Shown: one piece after another, positions 15,997 through 28,779 of the stretch
Layout: each line of letters begins with the position of its first letter
Position numbering within the stretch: position 1 is the stretch's first letter
Assembly (NCBI RefSeq): GCF_019703515.2
Contig: NC_059348.1
Coordinates: forward strand, 19,239,656 to 19,303,655
Reading direction: 5' to 3'
From: Myxocyprinus asiaticus
Lineage: Eukaryota; Chordata; Actinopteri; Cypriniformes; Catostomidae
Length of the DNA: 64,000 bases
Made by a program: the position numbers and the translations under genes
Notes under the pieces: model-generated
The model's database searches: none
Told to the model about the DNA's origin: nothing
The model's input: the letters and a program-made list of their open reading frames with translations, nothing else

Positions 15997-16072
15997 AGTA
16001 AGCAACCCTCCAGAACACCCTAGCAACAACCAAGCAACTGCATAGCAACACCCTGGCAACCACCCACAAAAC
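15997..16072. repeat. AACCCTAGCAAC-type minisatellite
   Basis: Imperfect tandem units around AGCAACACCCTGGCAACCACC. The same unit appears inverted at 44440-44525 inside mib1. It is a common fish dispersed minisatellite. Confidence 0.7.
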
Positions 16073-16429
16073 TGCCTTTTTCTTAAAAAAAAAATTTAAA
16101 ATCTAGTTACATTTGCTGCCTGGCCTGTTGTGGATTCAAAAATATTTAAACACTCAATGTAGGATTACTCAACACTTCTGTACCTCTGGTATGCAAAATG
16201 AAATAAAATGTAACTGTATTTTCCACTCTTTGTAAGATACAGATTGTGTAACTTGCACATGGAAAGATAAGGTTCTACTGCTGCTCATTAGGTTGTGGTG
16301 GGAGAGTGCTGTGCCGTTCATTGTGCTGGTTTGAGGCCGTGAAAGAGTCCGAACCTACACTAGTGTTAACTGAGTTCGGAATGGCGTACTACCATACTAC
16401 TCTGACTATTTCTGCTGTATATAGCTATG

Positions 16430-17400
16430 GCAGAAATAATCTGTAAATTCTGCAATAGTAGGTAGAAAGTTTTGCTGCTAAATTCAGCCTGTGCTTACCA
16501 AAATGCGTATCACTGCCCCCAGTGGCAGAAGCTGGAAGTGTTGTTGAACGTATGGGCATATGTGAGCTCCAGTTTCCAGGTGAAATGTCCACAGAGTGGT
16601 GCCAAAAGTGAGTTGTATTTTTAGTTGTAAATGATGAAAAACAATTGCAACGATGTTGCTGCTGGCAATGACGATGACGATGAAATGAAGAACCCAAGTG
16701 CAAATTTATTATTAAACGTGAAATCCAGAAAACCCTAACAATAAACATGAAAGAACCATAAAACATGAACTTGACTAAACTTGACATAAACTTGGCTTGA
16801 CATTAACATAACAATGTTACCAATCACAATACCTGACAACCAACAATGGAAAACATGAGGGCTTAAATACTTGGACATGGGAGAACATAAACCAATGAAC
16901 AAACAGAACTCTAAACAAGATAATCAAACAATAAACCAATGAAAACAGAACACATGAACATGGAGGGAATACAGGTCATCACATGACTAGGGAACACGAC
17001 ATGAAACAGGAATTAAACTTTTCAAAATAAAAGACATGAAATACACGAACATACACATTAAACGTTACAACAATTAACAGGAATGCATATTTAATTAAAC
17101 TTACACCCAAACCCCAACCGTCAGTGGAGTAAAAATTAAATTTTAGAGCAATAATGCAAACTCCGAATCACGCTCATCATTGTTTATTGACTTGATTACT
17201 TCCTGGACAATGGACAATTTGCTGCAAGTTTGCCGCAAAGCTCATTTGCATGTGAAAATGATCAGTGACGAATTTGCGGCCAATTTGTGGCTAATTTGCC
17301 ATGAACTCTCGATTTTTGTAAGGGATGTCATGGAGGTTGCTCACGCTGTCAGTAGTGTTAGAGGGAAACGTGATTATGTGTGAATTGATGCAAAAATGTC
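16430..17400. repeat. Dispersed repeat interrupted by an insertion (relative at 23300-23800)
   Basis: CACTGCCCCCAGTGGC, GTATGGGCA..AGTGAG, CCACAGAG.GGTGCCAAAA and, further on, CCCCAAC..TCAGTGGAGTAAAAA, TCTGAATCAC-like and GATGCAAAAATGTC blocks occur in the same order at 23300-23800. About 450 extra bases (16625-17075, AAC/ATG-rich) are present here only. Confidence 0.7.
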
Positions 17401-17448
17401 CAATGGGGGAGGGCGCCTGTCAGTAATTCGGCTAAATGGTCCTTCAGG

Positions 17449-18057
17449 GTGTCTTGGAGGGGAGTGGTGTCTAAGTCTCACCAACTAGCTACTGGGGTAC
17501 CCCAGGATTCAGTACTTGGGTCCCTCCTCTTCTCCATATACATGTTATCTCTGGGATCTGTCATTCAGGCACATGACTTTTCCTACCATTTCTTCGCTGC
17601 TGACACCCAACTCTACCTCTCAATCCAACATGATGATCCTGCGGTAGCTGCATGGATCTCAGCCTGCCTGGTAGACATCTCTTGTTGGATGAAAGAACAT
17701 AAGCTCCAAATCAACCTTACTAAAACCGAGCTTCTTGTGATTCCAATGAGCCCAGCAGTTCCGCACAATTTCACCATTCAACTAGACTAGTCAACGATCA
17801 CACCATCCATGACAGACAGAAATCTTGGGGTTGTGTTTGACGATCAGTTAAACTTCACAGACCACATCACAAGGACTGCCCGATCATGCATATTTGCTCT
17901 GTACAACATCAGGAAAATCAGGCCCTTCCTATATGAGCATGCTACACAACTCCTCGTCCAGGCGCTTGTGCTATCCAGGCTGGACTACTGCAAAGGTCTT
18001 CTGGCAGACCTTCTTGCATGTACATTCAAACCTCTGCATTTGATCAAACTTCATTAG
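17449..18057 (+). pseudogene. L2 LINE reverse transcriptase remnant
   Basis: TGVPQDSVLGSLLFSIYM is the GVPQGSVLGP motif of RT domain 4. The catalytic box reads FAADTQLYLS instead of YADDTQLYLS, so the first catalytic Asp is Ala. A stop at 17788 (after TIQLD) separates it from NLGVVFDDQLNF..HI and RLDYCKGLLADLL, the thumb region. It is inactive. Confidence 0.9.
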
Positions 18058-18181
18058 AGTGCACTGGCTGCAAATGATTGCTCGTGTTAAGTTTAAAACA
18101 TTGATGCTTGCTTACAGAACAGCCACCGCCTCTGCACCCCCCTATCTACACTCACTACTTCAGGTCTACGTGCCCTCCAGA

Positions 18182-19018
18182 CAGGGTTGGGAGGGTTACT
18201 TTTGAAATGTATTCCACTACAGATTACAGAATACATGCTGTAAAATTTAATTTGTAATGTATTCCGTTAGATTGCTCAAGATCAGTAACATATTCTAAAT
18301 ACTTTGGATTACTTCTTCAGCACTGGTAGATTTTTTCACTTGTTTTGACTATAAAAACTCTGCCAGTACAGTAAGACAAAATACACATGTTAAAAATACA
18401 TTCTCTGAAAAACCTAAATATCTTATACAGTGTTGTTTCTAAAACAAGAAATCAAATTGATCTTGTTTTAAGGATTTTTAGATATTTTTACAGGAAAACA
18501 ATACAAAAATTATCATCAAGAATATTATTTTTGCCCTAATATCTAAAAGTCTTACTAGAAAAGAAGAAATTATTAATTTTCTTGATAAAAAAATATGATC
18601 GTGCCTGGTAACGTGCATGTAAAATGGCTAGAAATAGCATTTTGGCTTAGCGTAAAGCTGACAATTACAGAAGATTTATTTTTATTTCTTCTGCTCCAAT
18701 CTTACTTCAAACTTACTTCTCTGTCTGCTCGTATGAATGTAACACATCATAAGAAAGTGTTTCACCACTTTTCAAATGCACTTTGGATTGCATCACTTAT
18801 ATGTATAAATGTTTTCCATCTGAAAGGACTAAATATTAAATGAAACAAATGACAATAAAATACAAAGTAATCTCTTCAGTAATCAAAATACTTTTTGAAT
18901 GTAACTGTATTCTAATTAACAATTATTTAAACTGTAACTGTAGTGGAATACAGTTATTTATATGTTGTATTTTAAATACGAAATCCTGTTACATGTATTC
19001 CGTTACTCCCCAACCCTG
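18182..19018. mobile_element. Non-autonomous hAT inserted in the L2
   Basis: The ends are CAGGGTTGGG and CCCAACCCTG. The flanking 8 bp are CCTCCAGA (18174-18181) and TCTCCAGA (19019-19026), seven of eight matching, as expected for a hAT target-site duplication. Subterminal GTATTCC..TACAGATTACAGAATACA-type sequence also repeats inverted. There is no open reading frame of transposase type. Confidence 0.88.
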
Positions 19019-19439
19019 TCTCCAGAAGCTTGCGCTATGCTGGTGAACGGTGCCTCGTAGTGCCATCTCAAAGAAGCAAAAAAAATCACTGTCCAGGACT
19101 TTAACTTCAACTGTTCCTCACTGGTGGAATGACCTGCCAAACTCCACCTGAGCAGCTGGTTCTCTAACATCCTTCAAAAAGCATCTAAAGACACAGCTTT
19201 TCTATGAGCACTTGACCCAATCCCTTTAGTGCACTGTCTTCTTATAAATACATTTAAAAAAGTATCTCATCCTCCTTGCTAGGGGTACTACTCTAAACAA
19301 TTTTGAAACTTGTATTACAGCACTTGTGTTGCTACTGCCTCCCTAGGATGATTCGCTTCTGTTGTTCTCCTCATTTGTAAGTCGCTTTGGATAAAAGCGT
19401 CTGCTAAATGAATAAATGTAAATGTAAATGTAAGATGCT

Positions 19440-21832
19440 CTGTTAGGATAGGCAACACCTGCGCATGCAAAGGACAAGGCCCAGGTCAGCACAGGTCTCT
19501 CAAGAACATGAGGTGTCAATCAGTAACATGGTTATATGGGCTTGTTAATAGTTAACGTAGCCCCCAGATCTCTGGCCCCCTAACAAGGCTAAACTGACAC
19601 AGGCCTGTTGCTGGTGATTGTGGGGGGGGGTCGGCCTGCAAACAAAAATGCATCGTGCACCAATAGGTAAACCCATAAATGTTCAGTGAATCTGAGAGTC
19701 TGTTGGAGGTGGGGAGCTTTGACAATGATGGACACGGAATATTCAGACGGGGAGTGGAGATTTTATTGGTGTAAATAAGCCTTTAACGAGTACTCACCTG
19801 CAACTGTTGCTCGTATAGCTTAAAGTTATGGCTCTCCTGCAACTGTTGTCATCTAAAACTCACCCAGAACTCACGCACACACATGCACACCTAACACTAA
19901 CACACCTCCCTTCCTCTCTCTCCAGGGTCAGGGGAACATGATTAAGGACTATTTATCTCCCCCGCTCCCCCATAATGGCCTTGTGGCTCCGGGCATAGGG
20001 AGAGCAGGGCCATCCTTGACAGACACCTTCAGTAAGCTCTTTCACCCCCCCACCAACAGCCCCATGCCCCCCTGCTTGCCTGCCTGCCTGACTCCTACCT
20101 TGGTGCTTTGATAAACACTGGCAGTGGGGCTCAAACATGGGTCAGGATAACCTCCTGATGACCCAAAGTCTCCGTCTCCTGTTGTGACACATTCATGCAC
20201 TCCTCCACCGCCGGGGCCTGACCTGGTCATCTCTGCCCGATGTGCCACTTCACTGTCCTTATCAATGTTCTAATGACTTAGCCTCTTAATTCTGCAATGG
20301 AGCAGCATGGGGATGCTAATTAGTTAGTTGAAGGTATAAAAGAGATTTTACGTGCAAGTTATTTGTGGGCTTGATTTAGAACTTAGTATCATTTTAACTT
20401 ATTTTGGTCTCCAAGTTCTTTTAGTAAATGTGTTTGCTGAGGATACAATAAGGGGATCTAAGCATTATGACAGCAGTTTAGGAGTATTGAATGAATGTAG
20501 TGGACCTCAGAACAGCTTATGGACGTGTATACACAGTGCAGACAGAACCCTTGAATGGCCGGACAACAAAATGGGGAAATCTGCTAGAGTAACTGTTTCT
20601 TAAATATAACTTATTATAAAAAAAAGCATTAGAGAATCTAGAGATTTGCTGCTGTCTGAGATAAAGGTGGGAAACCATCACTTTATCACTATCCCAAAGG
20701 GTTTATTTTTTTTATTTTTTTTATTTTATTGTATAGTACATTGGAATTTGTTTGTGCAATCATTTCAGGTACTGAATTTAGCTTCATCAATTTTGAGATA
20801 ATAGCAGTGAAATATTGATGTATAGAATATCAGATGATACACAAGTCCAACTGAAGCAGTGGCACAATGGCAGAGGATAATAGAAGGTATTTCAGTAGGT
20901 AAATAAAGCTACTATGTATTTGCAGTTTAATTTTTTTTTAATAGCTGCTACATTCATGCAACTTTGTTTATTGCAACTTAATGTAAGAGATTCCAAACTT
21001 CAGCATTAAAAATGGACTAATTTAGATTATGTTCAATTATGTGCAAAAAATAAAATAAAAAAATCCACCAAATTGTTATAGGTTAAACATTGAGCTCTGA
21101 TTTAATCTTACTGCATCTGGAAAACTATGAAAAAGTCTATTAAGTAAATACAGAAACTGGAATCACAATGCAATGGTCACTTGGACATGTATACGATGTG
21201 TTAGCATTACAAAGCTGGTTCATTGAGGCAGTACTGACAGCAAGAATCTTCCTTTGACATCCACCTCATAAATGAGATAAAATTGCCTGACATAAAAAAA
21301 ATATTGTCTTCTTTTACATTTGTTTTCAAACATTCATATTGTGTAAACAAAAAAACAACAAAAAAAATGTTTGCTTGATAAATGTTTTATGCACATGCCT
21401 AAAATTGTATGTGTGATGTATTAATCAAGTAATTATATAATGTATACACAGTATATATAAATACTTGAAAAGGTACATGTGAATAGGTTTCAAGATGATT
21501 AAATCAATTATTCCATTTTCCAATGTAGGCAATGCATTACAATTTCCTCAAATAAAATGAATAAATAAAATAGATTCTCACCATGTAAACTTGCAATGCA
21601 TTTTGAGAAAATTTGTCAAGGGGGGAAAAAACTGATCTTATTTTACAGAAACACTTGAACAATTGGATTTAGACATTGTCTCTATTCACAGTACTAAGAA
21701 TTCTGTTGGTCAGTGTGAAGAACAATGCTATCTTTGTCTACTCCGAGTCTGAGATGTAGTTTTCTTTAACCTCCAGAGTCTGTCTTTATCCTGGATTAGG
21801 TCACGTATAATCACATTATCTGAGCAGCATTA

Positions 21833-21870
<38 letters not shown>

Positions 21871-22900
21871 GCACGCACGCACGCACACACGCAGAGCCAA
21901 TGCAGTAGCTTAATTTCCTTATCAGACAACATGAGCTCAAACACAGTAAGGTCAGAAATATAATATACAGTTATATTGTATTTCAGCATTTCATTCATTT
22001 ATATTTAGCTGCTGACTAACAAATATAATAATTGTAAAACAATTACACACTTTAGTGCTAACAAACTAGCACAATGCCATATTTTAAAGGCTAAATCAGC
22101 CTGCATGTGGCTCGTGTGGCCTAGTAGGGAAAATATTGGGGTGTTTCTAAAGGTCAGGCATTTTTCTGGAGTAATGGAGAGGTGGCACAAGAAACAGCTA
22201 TAGGTGGTTGATTCTCAACCATTTTCTGTAATTCTGTATGAACCGCGGACCAGCAAAGGACAAAATAAACAAACAAAAAAAGAACCTCTGGAAACTAGAA
22301 ACATTCTGTGGCCAGGTGTTTCATTCCCAGGCAGTGCAATAACCTTGACATTAGTACTGAGTTGCCTAAACTTCTCATGAATCACCAATGAACCATTTAC
22401 AACTACACATTTGTTTGGAAAGAAAGCAATGGAAACAGAAATGGTGAAATATATATATATTTTTTTTTTTTGTCAAATCAAAAGCCATTTTAAAATGAAA
22501 TGTGAATATTTAAATGTTAGCAAATGTTGTACATTTATAAGTGAGCTGTAAAATGTTAATGTCCAAATTAATATTTGGATCCTTTTCACATTACTGGGTG
22601 TGGAACATAGACGTAAACTATAGTGAACTTCTACAGCAGTGAATGGGAAATCACAGCAAATATTATCTTTGCATTCCCATCTGCTCCAACAACAACAAAA
22701 TAAAAAATCACTAACGTTTCACGACTTTCCAAAAGAGGGAAAAAACAGAGAGCAGAGGATTACGGATGTCAGAAGAGAGAAAGATGTCAAATTTACAGTC
22801 ACTCCCTGTATTTGCAATTTCATTGACAAGTGTTGAGTACTTTTATTTTATTTTATTATTATTATTGATGCCAGGGTAATATAATGCAAAGGATAGCATT
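19440..22900. other. Intergenic stretch with one GC-richer island
   Basis: 19560-20270 is GC-richer than its surroundings, with C-rich runs and GCCTGCCTGCCTGC. No coding family is recognised. The rest is AT-rich, with (CA)n/(CGCA)n at 21835-21894. Confidence 0.5.
21835..21894. repeat. (CA)n/(GCAC)n microsatellite
   Basis: CA run followed by GCAC units on the plus strand. Confidence 0.95.
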
Positions 22901-23053
22901 ATAAATTTGCACTTAAAAAAAAAAAAAAATTATATAAAAATTTGCTAAATTTATGCTGCTAAATAAGGCAGAAATGCGCCATCACAGTTTGTGAAAAGTG
23001 TCCATCACTGAGAAATGTGGATTTACTGTGTACAGCAAATATGTATAAACCCT

Positions 23054-23165
23054 TCAGAATCAGAATCAGAATCAGCTTTATTGCCAATTATGCTTACACA
23101 TACAAGGATTTTGTCTTGGTGACAGAAGCTTCCAATGCACAGACAATACAACAGCAAGACAGAGA
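23054..23165 (-). mobile_element. 3' end of a LINE-type repeat
   Basis: CAGAATCAGAATCAG units precede CTTTATTGCCAATTATGC, CTTACACATACAAGGATTT and CACAGACAATACAACAGC, the widespread fish repeat whose minus strand ends in a CTGATT tail. It is assigned to a LINE from general familiarity; the family is not certain. Confidence 0.55.
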
Positions 23166-23299
23166 TAATAAAAAAATAGAATAAAAATAAAAATATAAAT
23201 AAATAAATAAACAAATACAATTCAGGTTAAAGTGTTATGTAATGTCAGACTGATCTCACAGTGAAATCAAAACAGTAGATGGACTTTTCTTTAGATAAA

Positions 23300-23800
23300 A
23301 TCGGTCTGTTTACCGAGATCGAAACACTGCCCCCAGTGGCCAAAGCAGTAAGTGTTTTTGGGTGTATGGGCACAAGTGAGTTCTATTTTCCGGGTACAAT
23401 CCACAGAGGGGTGCCAAAATCGAGTTGTGAAGCAATTTGTTTTGATTTGTACAGGCTGTAATTCAGTGAGGAGGACTGCATATTTTATAAACTGTACCAC
23501 CAAACCTAAACCCCCAACCTAAACCTAACCATCAGTGGAGTAAAAATGTAATGTTAGAGGGAAAAAAGCAACCTCTGAATCACATTCGTCACTGATTATG
23601 TGGACGTGATTACCTCCTGGTTTCAACGCGGCATTCGAACCTTGGTCTACCTCGCTGCTGACGCAACATGCTTTTGCTTGCGCCACAAGGGAAGGTAAAC
23701 ACATTGGAGCTGATGCAAAAATGTCAGACAGGACATGGCGCTTTTCAGTGAGTCGGTATAATGTGGCCGATCCTTGGGTACCGGAAACTCTCGTAAACAA
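23300..23800. repeat. Dispersed repeat (relative of 16430-17400)
   Basis: The uninterrupted relative of the 16430-17400 repeat, with CACTGCCCCCAGTGGC, TCCACAGAGGGGTGCCAAAA, AACCATCAGTGGAGTAAAAA and GATGCAAAAATGTCAGAC in order. Confidence 0.7.
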
Positions 23801-23949
23801 CATGCCGACTTTCCGTGTGTTAATATTGGTAATGTAGGAATGCTTATTGAGCCATCAGATTGGGTTATTGTTCCGTTGTCAAATATTCATAATTATAGTT
23901 TCTAATTTCAAAATATTATAAAATAACTATTAATTGTAATGAATTATTT

Positions 23950-24310
23950 AATTTAATGATAAAAAGGGACACGTGCTAAGCTCAGCTCTAAAAAGAAGGC
24001 CTATTCTGCCACAGATAAAACATTCACTAGTTGAACTTTCAGAAGCGACTCTGTGCAAGGTCTCTTCGCACAAAAGAGGGTCCAAATGGAATACAAAGAC
24101 CCTTCAGACAAGAGCAAAAACAAGACAGCATCTGTCAGGTGTTGCTAGCCAAACACCAGCAGCCTTGAAGGGAGTAGACTGGAATGCAGGGGAATTATCT
24201 CGTAGCAGAAGAAGAAAAACTCAAAGCCAAGTTTTTTCATTTTCTTCTGTGTCTGGGTGAGAGAATGGGCAGAGTAAAAATCAATATTCCAGAGTCCATC
24301 ACTTGGACCT
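23950..24310. promoter_or_regulatory. Non-repetitive island, possible conserved element
   Basis: Lower AT content than its neighbours, with CCACAGATAAAAC and AATTATCTCG (two GATA-type sites). There is no coding family. Speculative. Confidence 0.2.
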
Positions 24311-24668
24311 ATGTGAAACTTGCAGTGTGACCCCTGGCATAAGTTAATGTCTAACTGTTATCTCTCTTTTACAGCCTGGAGTTGCACCCCAAATCAATAG
24401 ACGATGCACAAATATCCCAGCGCTCAGCATTCCCAATGCTCTCACCATCATAACATGTAAAGCCGACTGCAGAGGTCCCTCAGGACACTGTGATCTGAAC
24501 ATGAAGTGGACATTATAAATTTAAAGCTAATAATAAAATAATTTTAAAAACAGGCTAAAAGTACAATTTTAATTTGTCATTTTTTACTCCAAAAATATAA
24601 TTTGTGCATTAATATAAAAATAAACAAATAAGATGCAAGGGAAGATAAATACAAAATTAAAATACAAA

Positions 24669-24868
24669 TTATTAGTAGTAATTAGATATTACAGGGAAAT
24701 ATAAATAAATAGGAAAGATGAAACATGTGCTTTGCTTCCAAAATAAAATAAAACAAAATAATTAGTAGTAATTAGATATTACAGGGACATATAAATAAAT
24801 AGGAAAGATTAATTATGTGCTTCGTTTCCAAAAAAATAAAATAAAACTGTAGTAATTAGCTATTACTA
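24669..24868. repeat. Tandem repeat, 90-base period
   Basis: ATTAGTAGTAATTAGATATT begins at 24671 and 24761, with a diverged third start near 24846. The units share ACAGGG.AATATAAATAAATA and AGGAAAGAT. Confidence 0.85.
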
Positions 24869-25962
24869 TAGAGGAAATATCATACATAACATTTCTTTAA
24901 ACAAAAAACAAAATCACGCCTACAGGGGAATGGCAATCCCACCTAAAACCATAAATACCTAAGTCTGTGAGGTGTCACAACAATATTAGAGCATCTGCTA
25001 GTGCACAGAGCATGTGATTGATGCTAAACATATCTTATTGAGTCACTCCTATCACTGACTTAAGGATCTCTACATAATTACAGTATGCACACTGAGCTGA
25101 AGAAACGGAGGAGAGTTGAGGGGAAGTTTTAATGAATGACCTGCTGTTCTGTGAACAAACAAGTACCAACTCCAATCTGGAAATCAAAAGCAGTTTCACC
25201 GCTTTACTACCCAGGCAAAGGTTGAGCTCCAAGAGGTTTTATAGAATTATTAAGTAAGCAATTATGATAACCCAGCATTTTAAAGATAATAGAATGATAA
25301 GATTCTGCTAGAGGCGCATTATCACTCACGCCAGAAGTCAATATGTTTTTCTTGTTTTGCTTGAGCCTTTCCTTGCTTTCTTCCATCAAATCAGTGAATG
25401 TTATGTCTCCTGGGCAAATCTGTCTTTACTTGTGGTAAGCATCAGAAGCACATGGGCACCAGAGTGGAACTGAGGTAGGGTTAGCATGACCCTGTAAGCT
25501 AGTGGCATTTTTATCAAAGCTCATAAACCTTGAATGACTATATATTGATAAAGACTGTTTAAAGTGTCAATGGAACGATAACATTTGCACTGTAAATGTG
25601 GCCGGGAGGCTCCAACTCCAGTCGTGGCCTATTGATAAGCACTCTAGCTTGATTCCTCACGGTATCCCCAAATATTTACTCAAGAGAAATTCTGAGTTCA
25701 GCTACTAAGAGTTCAATCTGTGATTTTGGAATTGTTCAAGATGCTCATAGTGCTCATAAGGTATCTCAAATAACACTAACACACTGAAACACTCTTTTTG
25801 AGATTCTACAGAATATTCACAGAATGGGAAAGACAACACTTTTTACAATAGTTACAATAGGCTTATGTGTGTTAACAATAAGCTGTATGAAATACTTAAT
25901 TGTGTACAACATGCTAAAAAGTTTGATGTTAAACCAACAGCAACTCACTGGCAGTGTTGGGT

Positions 25963-26440
25963 AAGTTACTGAAAAAAGTTATTTACAACAAATTACTTCT
26001 ATAACAATACAATTGGATTACACTTCTCATTACTTCATGGGAAAAGTAATCACATTACTAGTTACTTTACTTTTCAAGTACTTTCTAAAACATTTTTTAC
26101 AGAAAAGGTTTTCTTTTTTCGCTTAACGAATTCAAAATAATATCTGTATTTCCTGCTTGTTCATTGAAGCACACCTTACAATGACTCGTTAGTGTCTCTT
26201 TAGCTTTCATATAAATGCAAATAGAAGCATATGAACATAATTCATGTTTTAAAAGTATTCTACATAAATAATATTATTTTAGAAATGTGTAACCCGTGAC
26301 GTACTTAAAAACAATTAACTTAAAGTCAGTAACTCTAATCTGATTACACAAATCTAAAATGTAATGTTACACTACTTTACACTACACCCCTTGGATTACA
26401 GTAACTAATTACTTTGTAATCAGTAGTTTACTTTGTAATA
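25963..26440. mobile_element. Truncated hAT-like non-autonomous element
   Basis: It starts with CAGTGTTGGGTAAGTTACT, the common fish hAT-type end, and contains AAGTAATCACATTACTAGTTAC and GTAACTAATTACTTTG. The matching CCCAACACTG right end is not visible. Confidence 0.6.
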
Positions 26441-27329
26441 GCCAGCAAGTTGCTGTATTTCATACCACAGTAAAATTGCTGTAAAACTAACTACAGTAGT
26501 TAATGAATAACAGCATTTGTGCCGTACAATAAAATTAATTATGATAGTTGTTTGTATGTTGCATAATAACTTACAGTGTGCATACAGTATTGTAGAACTT
26601 ATTAACACAGTTACAGTATACTACAGTGGTACTGGGCTTGAAAATGAAAACACATTCAAATACAGTATTCAAAAAAAATATGATGGTCAACAAAAGGAAC
26701 CTTTAAATGTGACTATGACATTACTTCCATATTTTTATTCAAAACAAGTGCAAACAAATAAACATAGCAATGAGACACAGTGAAGTATGCAAACAATGGA
26801 GCACAGTGTTAGTCTGTAAGCATTCTGAGTTGTATTGTGGCAAATCATATTCTGTAGAAAACAAATATGTGACACACTCCCGCTGACCTCAAATGTGAAT
26901 GAATGAATGTGCAGGGTGAGTATGCACTATTTCACCTCTCTTATGAACTGTTATTGAACTGAGCACCTATCTGATATAGCAGAGGAAATGATGACAAAAA
27001 CAGGGCCAACATTGAGTTCCAGTTTTAGATGACTAATACCAAATATTTCTACATTCTGCAATTTATTTAAAAATATAAGGTAATCCGTGCTTAAAATAAA
27101 GTGTCGGATAAGAGGCTAGCGAAAATTTGATGCCTGCAATGTATTGATTTGAAGTGCTGTTTGTTGATTGGTTGGTCTTTATGGGAATACAAGTTGTACC
27201 TTTTCGTATGAGCCAAGTCTTATGACATCTTACAAGTTCATCTTCTAGTATGAATTATGACATGTTGTCATGAGACTATTTTGAAAATATGGATCGCATT
27301 TTAACTGTAGATGTAATGGTGTCTGTTAA

Positions 27330-27982
27330 AGGGATAGTTCACCCAAAAATAAAAAATCTCTCATCATTTACTCACCCTCCTGCCATCCCAGATGTGTAAG
27401 ACTTTCTTTCTTCTGCTTGGTCAATCCAATGCAAGTGAATGGTGGCCAGAACTTTGAAGCTCCAAAAAACACATACAGTCAGCATAAAAGTAATCCAAAC
27501 GACTTCAGTGGTTAAATCTATGTCCTTAGAAGCAATATGATAAGTGTGGTTAAAAAACAGGTCAATATTGAAGTCCTTTTTTAATATAAATCTCCACTTT
27601 CACTTCTACTTTCTTCTACTTTTGTTTTTTTGGTGATTCACATTGTTTGTGCATATCGCCACCTACTGGTCAGGGCTGGTCAAAGGTGGAGATATATAGT
27701 AAAAAAGGACTTAAATATTGATCTGTTTCTCACCCACACCTATTATATCGCTTCTGAAGATATGTATTTAAAAACTGGAGTCGTATGGATTACTTTTATG
27801 CTGCCTTTATGTGCTTTTTAGAGCTTCAAAGTTTTGGTCACCTTTCACTTGCACTGAATAGACACACAGAGCTGAGATATTCTTCTAAAAATCTTCATTT
27901 GTGTTCTGCAGAAGAAAGAAAGTCATACACATCTGAGATGGCATTAGAGTGTGTAAATGATGAGAGAATTTTCACTATTCCT
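27330..27982. mobile_element. Complete TTAA-flanked MITE
   Basis: Ends AGGGATAGTTCACCC and an inverted partner near 27965-27982, flanked by TTAA at 27326 and 27983. Inside are the family motifs TCATTTACTCACCCT, CCCAGATGTGTAAGAC and GTGATTCACATT..GTGCATATCGCC. TTAA target sites are typical of piggyBac and Kolobok superfamilies. Confidence 0.88.
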
Positions 27983-27990
27983 TTAAGATA

Positions 27991-28464
27991 CAGTGGCCCC
28001 AAAAAGTTTTTGGACACTTTCGGGAAAATTAAGTCACACTTATAGTGTCTGTATTAGATCCACGATTTCAAACCAAGTGGTATCTGCACTTAAATAATGC
28101 TTGTCCTTTTCTCTGAACTAGCTTCAGTTTTCTGAGCCATCTGAGCTAAACAACTAAACTGCTACCAAACTAAATAGTTTAAAAGTTAAGGATACTGTAG
28201 TTCACCCAAAAATGAAAATGCTGTTATCATTTACTCATCCTCATGTCGTTCCAAACCCATATGACTTTCTTTCTTCCATTGAACACAAATTGAGATGTTA
28301 GGCAGTTCGTTAGCCTTGGCCATCATTCAAAGTGTGGTTGTGCAGTCTTTCTTTTCAAATATGCCATTGATTTAATGTTTTTGCTAGGCCTATATAATGC
28401 AAATACATTCCTATATATTTTTTTAAGTGCTTCTCAAGTGTCCAAATACTTCTTGGGGCCACTG
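27991..28464. mobile_element. Short Tc1/mariner-type MITE
   Basis: Perfect-like inverted ends CAGTGGCCCCAAAAAG and CTTGGGGCCACTG, flanked by TA on both sides (27989-27990, 28465-28466). A fragment of the TTAA MITE family sits inside, at about 28198-28350. It lies five bases from the preceding MITE. Confidence 0.85.
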
Positions 28465-28779
28465 TATGTTAATATTGTGTCTACATGACATGCACTTTTA
28501 AAAGAATGTTGGCCAAAAATTCAATAGAAATGCCCTTATCGAGACTTTGGCATGACCGCATGCATCTGTTCAAGGTGTTTGTGCATGCAAGTCGATAAGA
28601 GAGGTGCTTGCGAAATCCAGTGGTCAAACTGTGTTTGGGGTACAGGTCAGCAGTACTACTATAAGCTTGTTTATTCAGCCTATCTCTGTGACTATTTAAT
28701 CTTTTTTTACTCTGCGTGTCTTAAGCAGAGGTGAGGCAGACACTTCTAGTCGCTCTGTATCTATTAAACAACTGCAGAG

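Larger units (their letters stand above)
17430..19437 (+). mobile_element. 5'-truncated L2-type LINE, split by a hAT element
   Basis: The reverse transcriptase C-terminal part begins around 17430 and continues to 18180, resumes at 19019 after an inserted element, and ends with GCGTCTGCTAAATGAATAAA and a TGTAAA-repeat tail, the 3' signature of fish L2 LINEs. It is interrupted by stop codons. Confidence 0.85.

Noticed and set aside
16425..16787. A 120-residue minus-strand frame
   Set aside because: It covers a junction between a dispersed repeat and an inserted segment.
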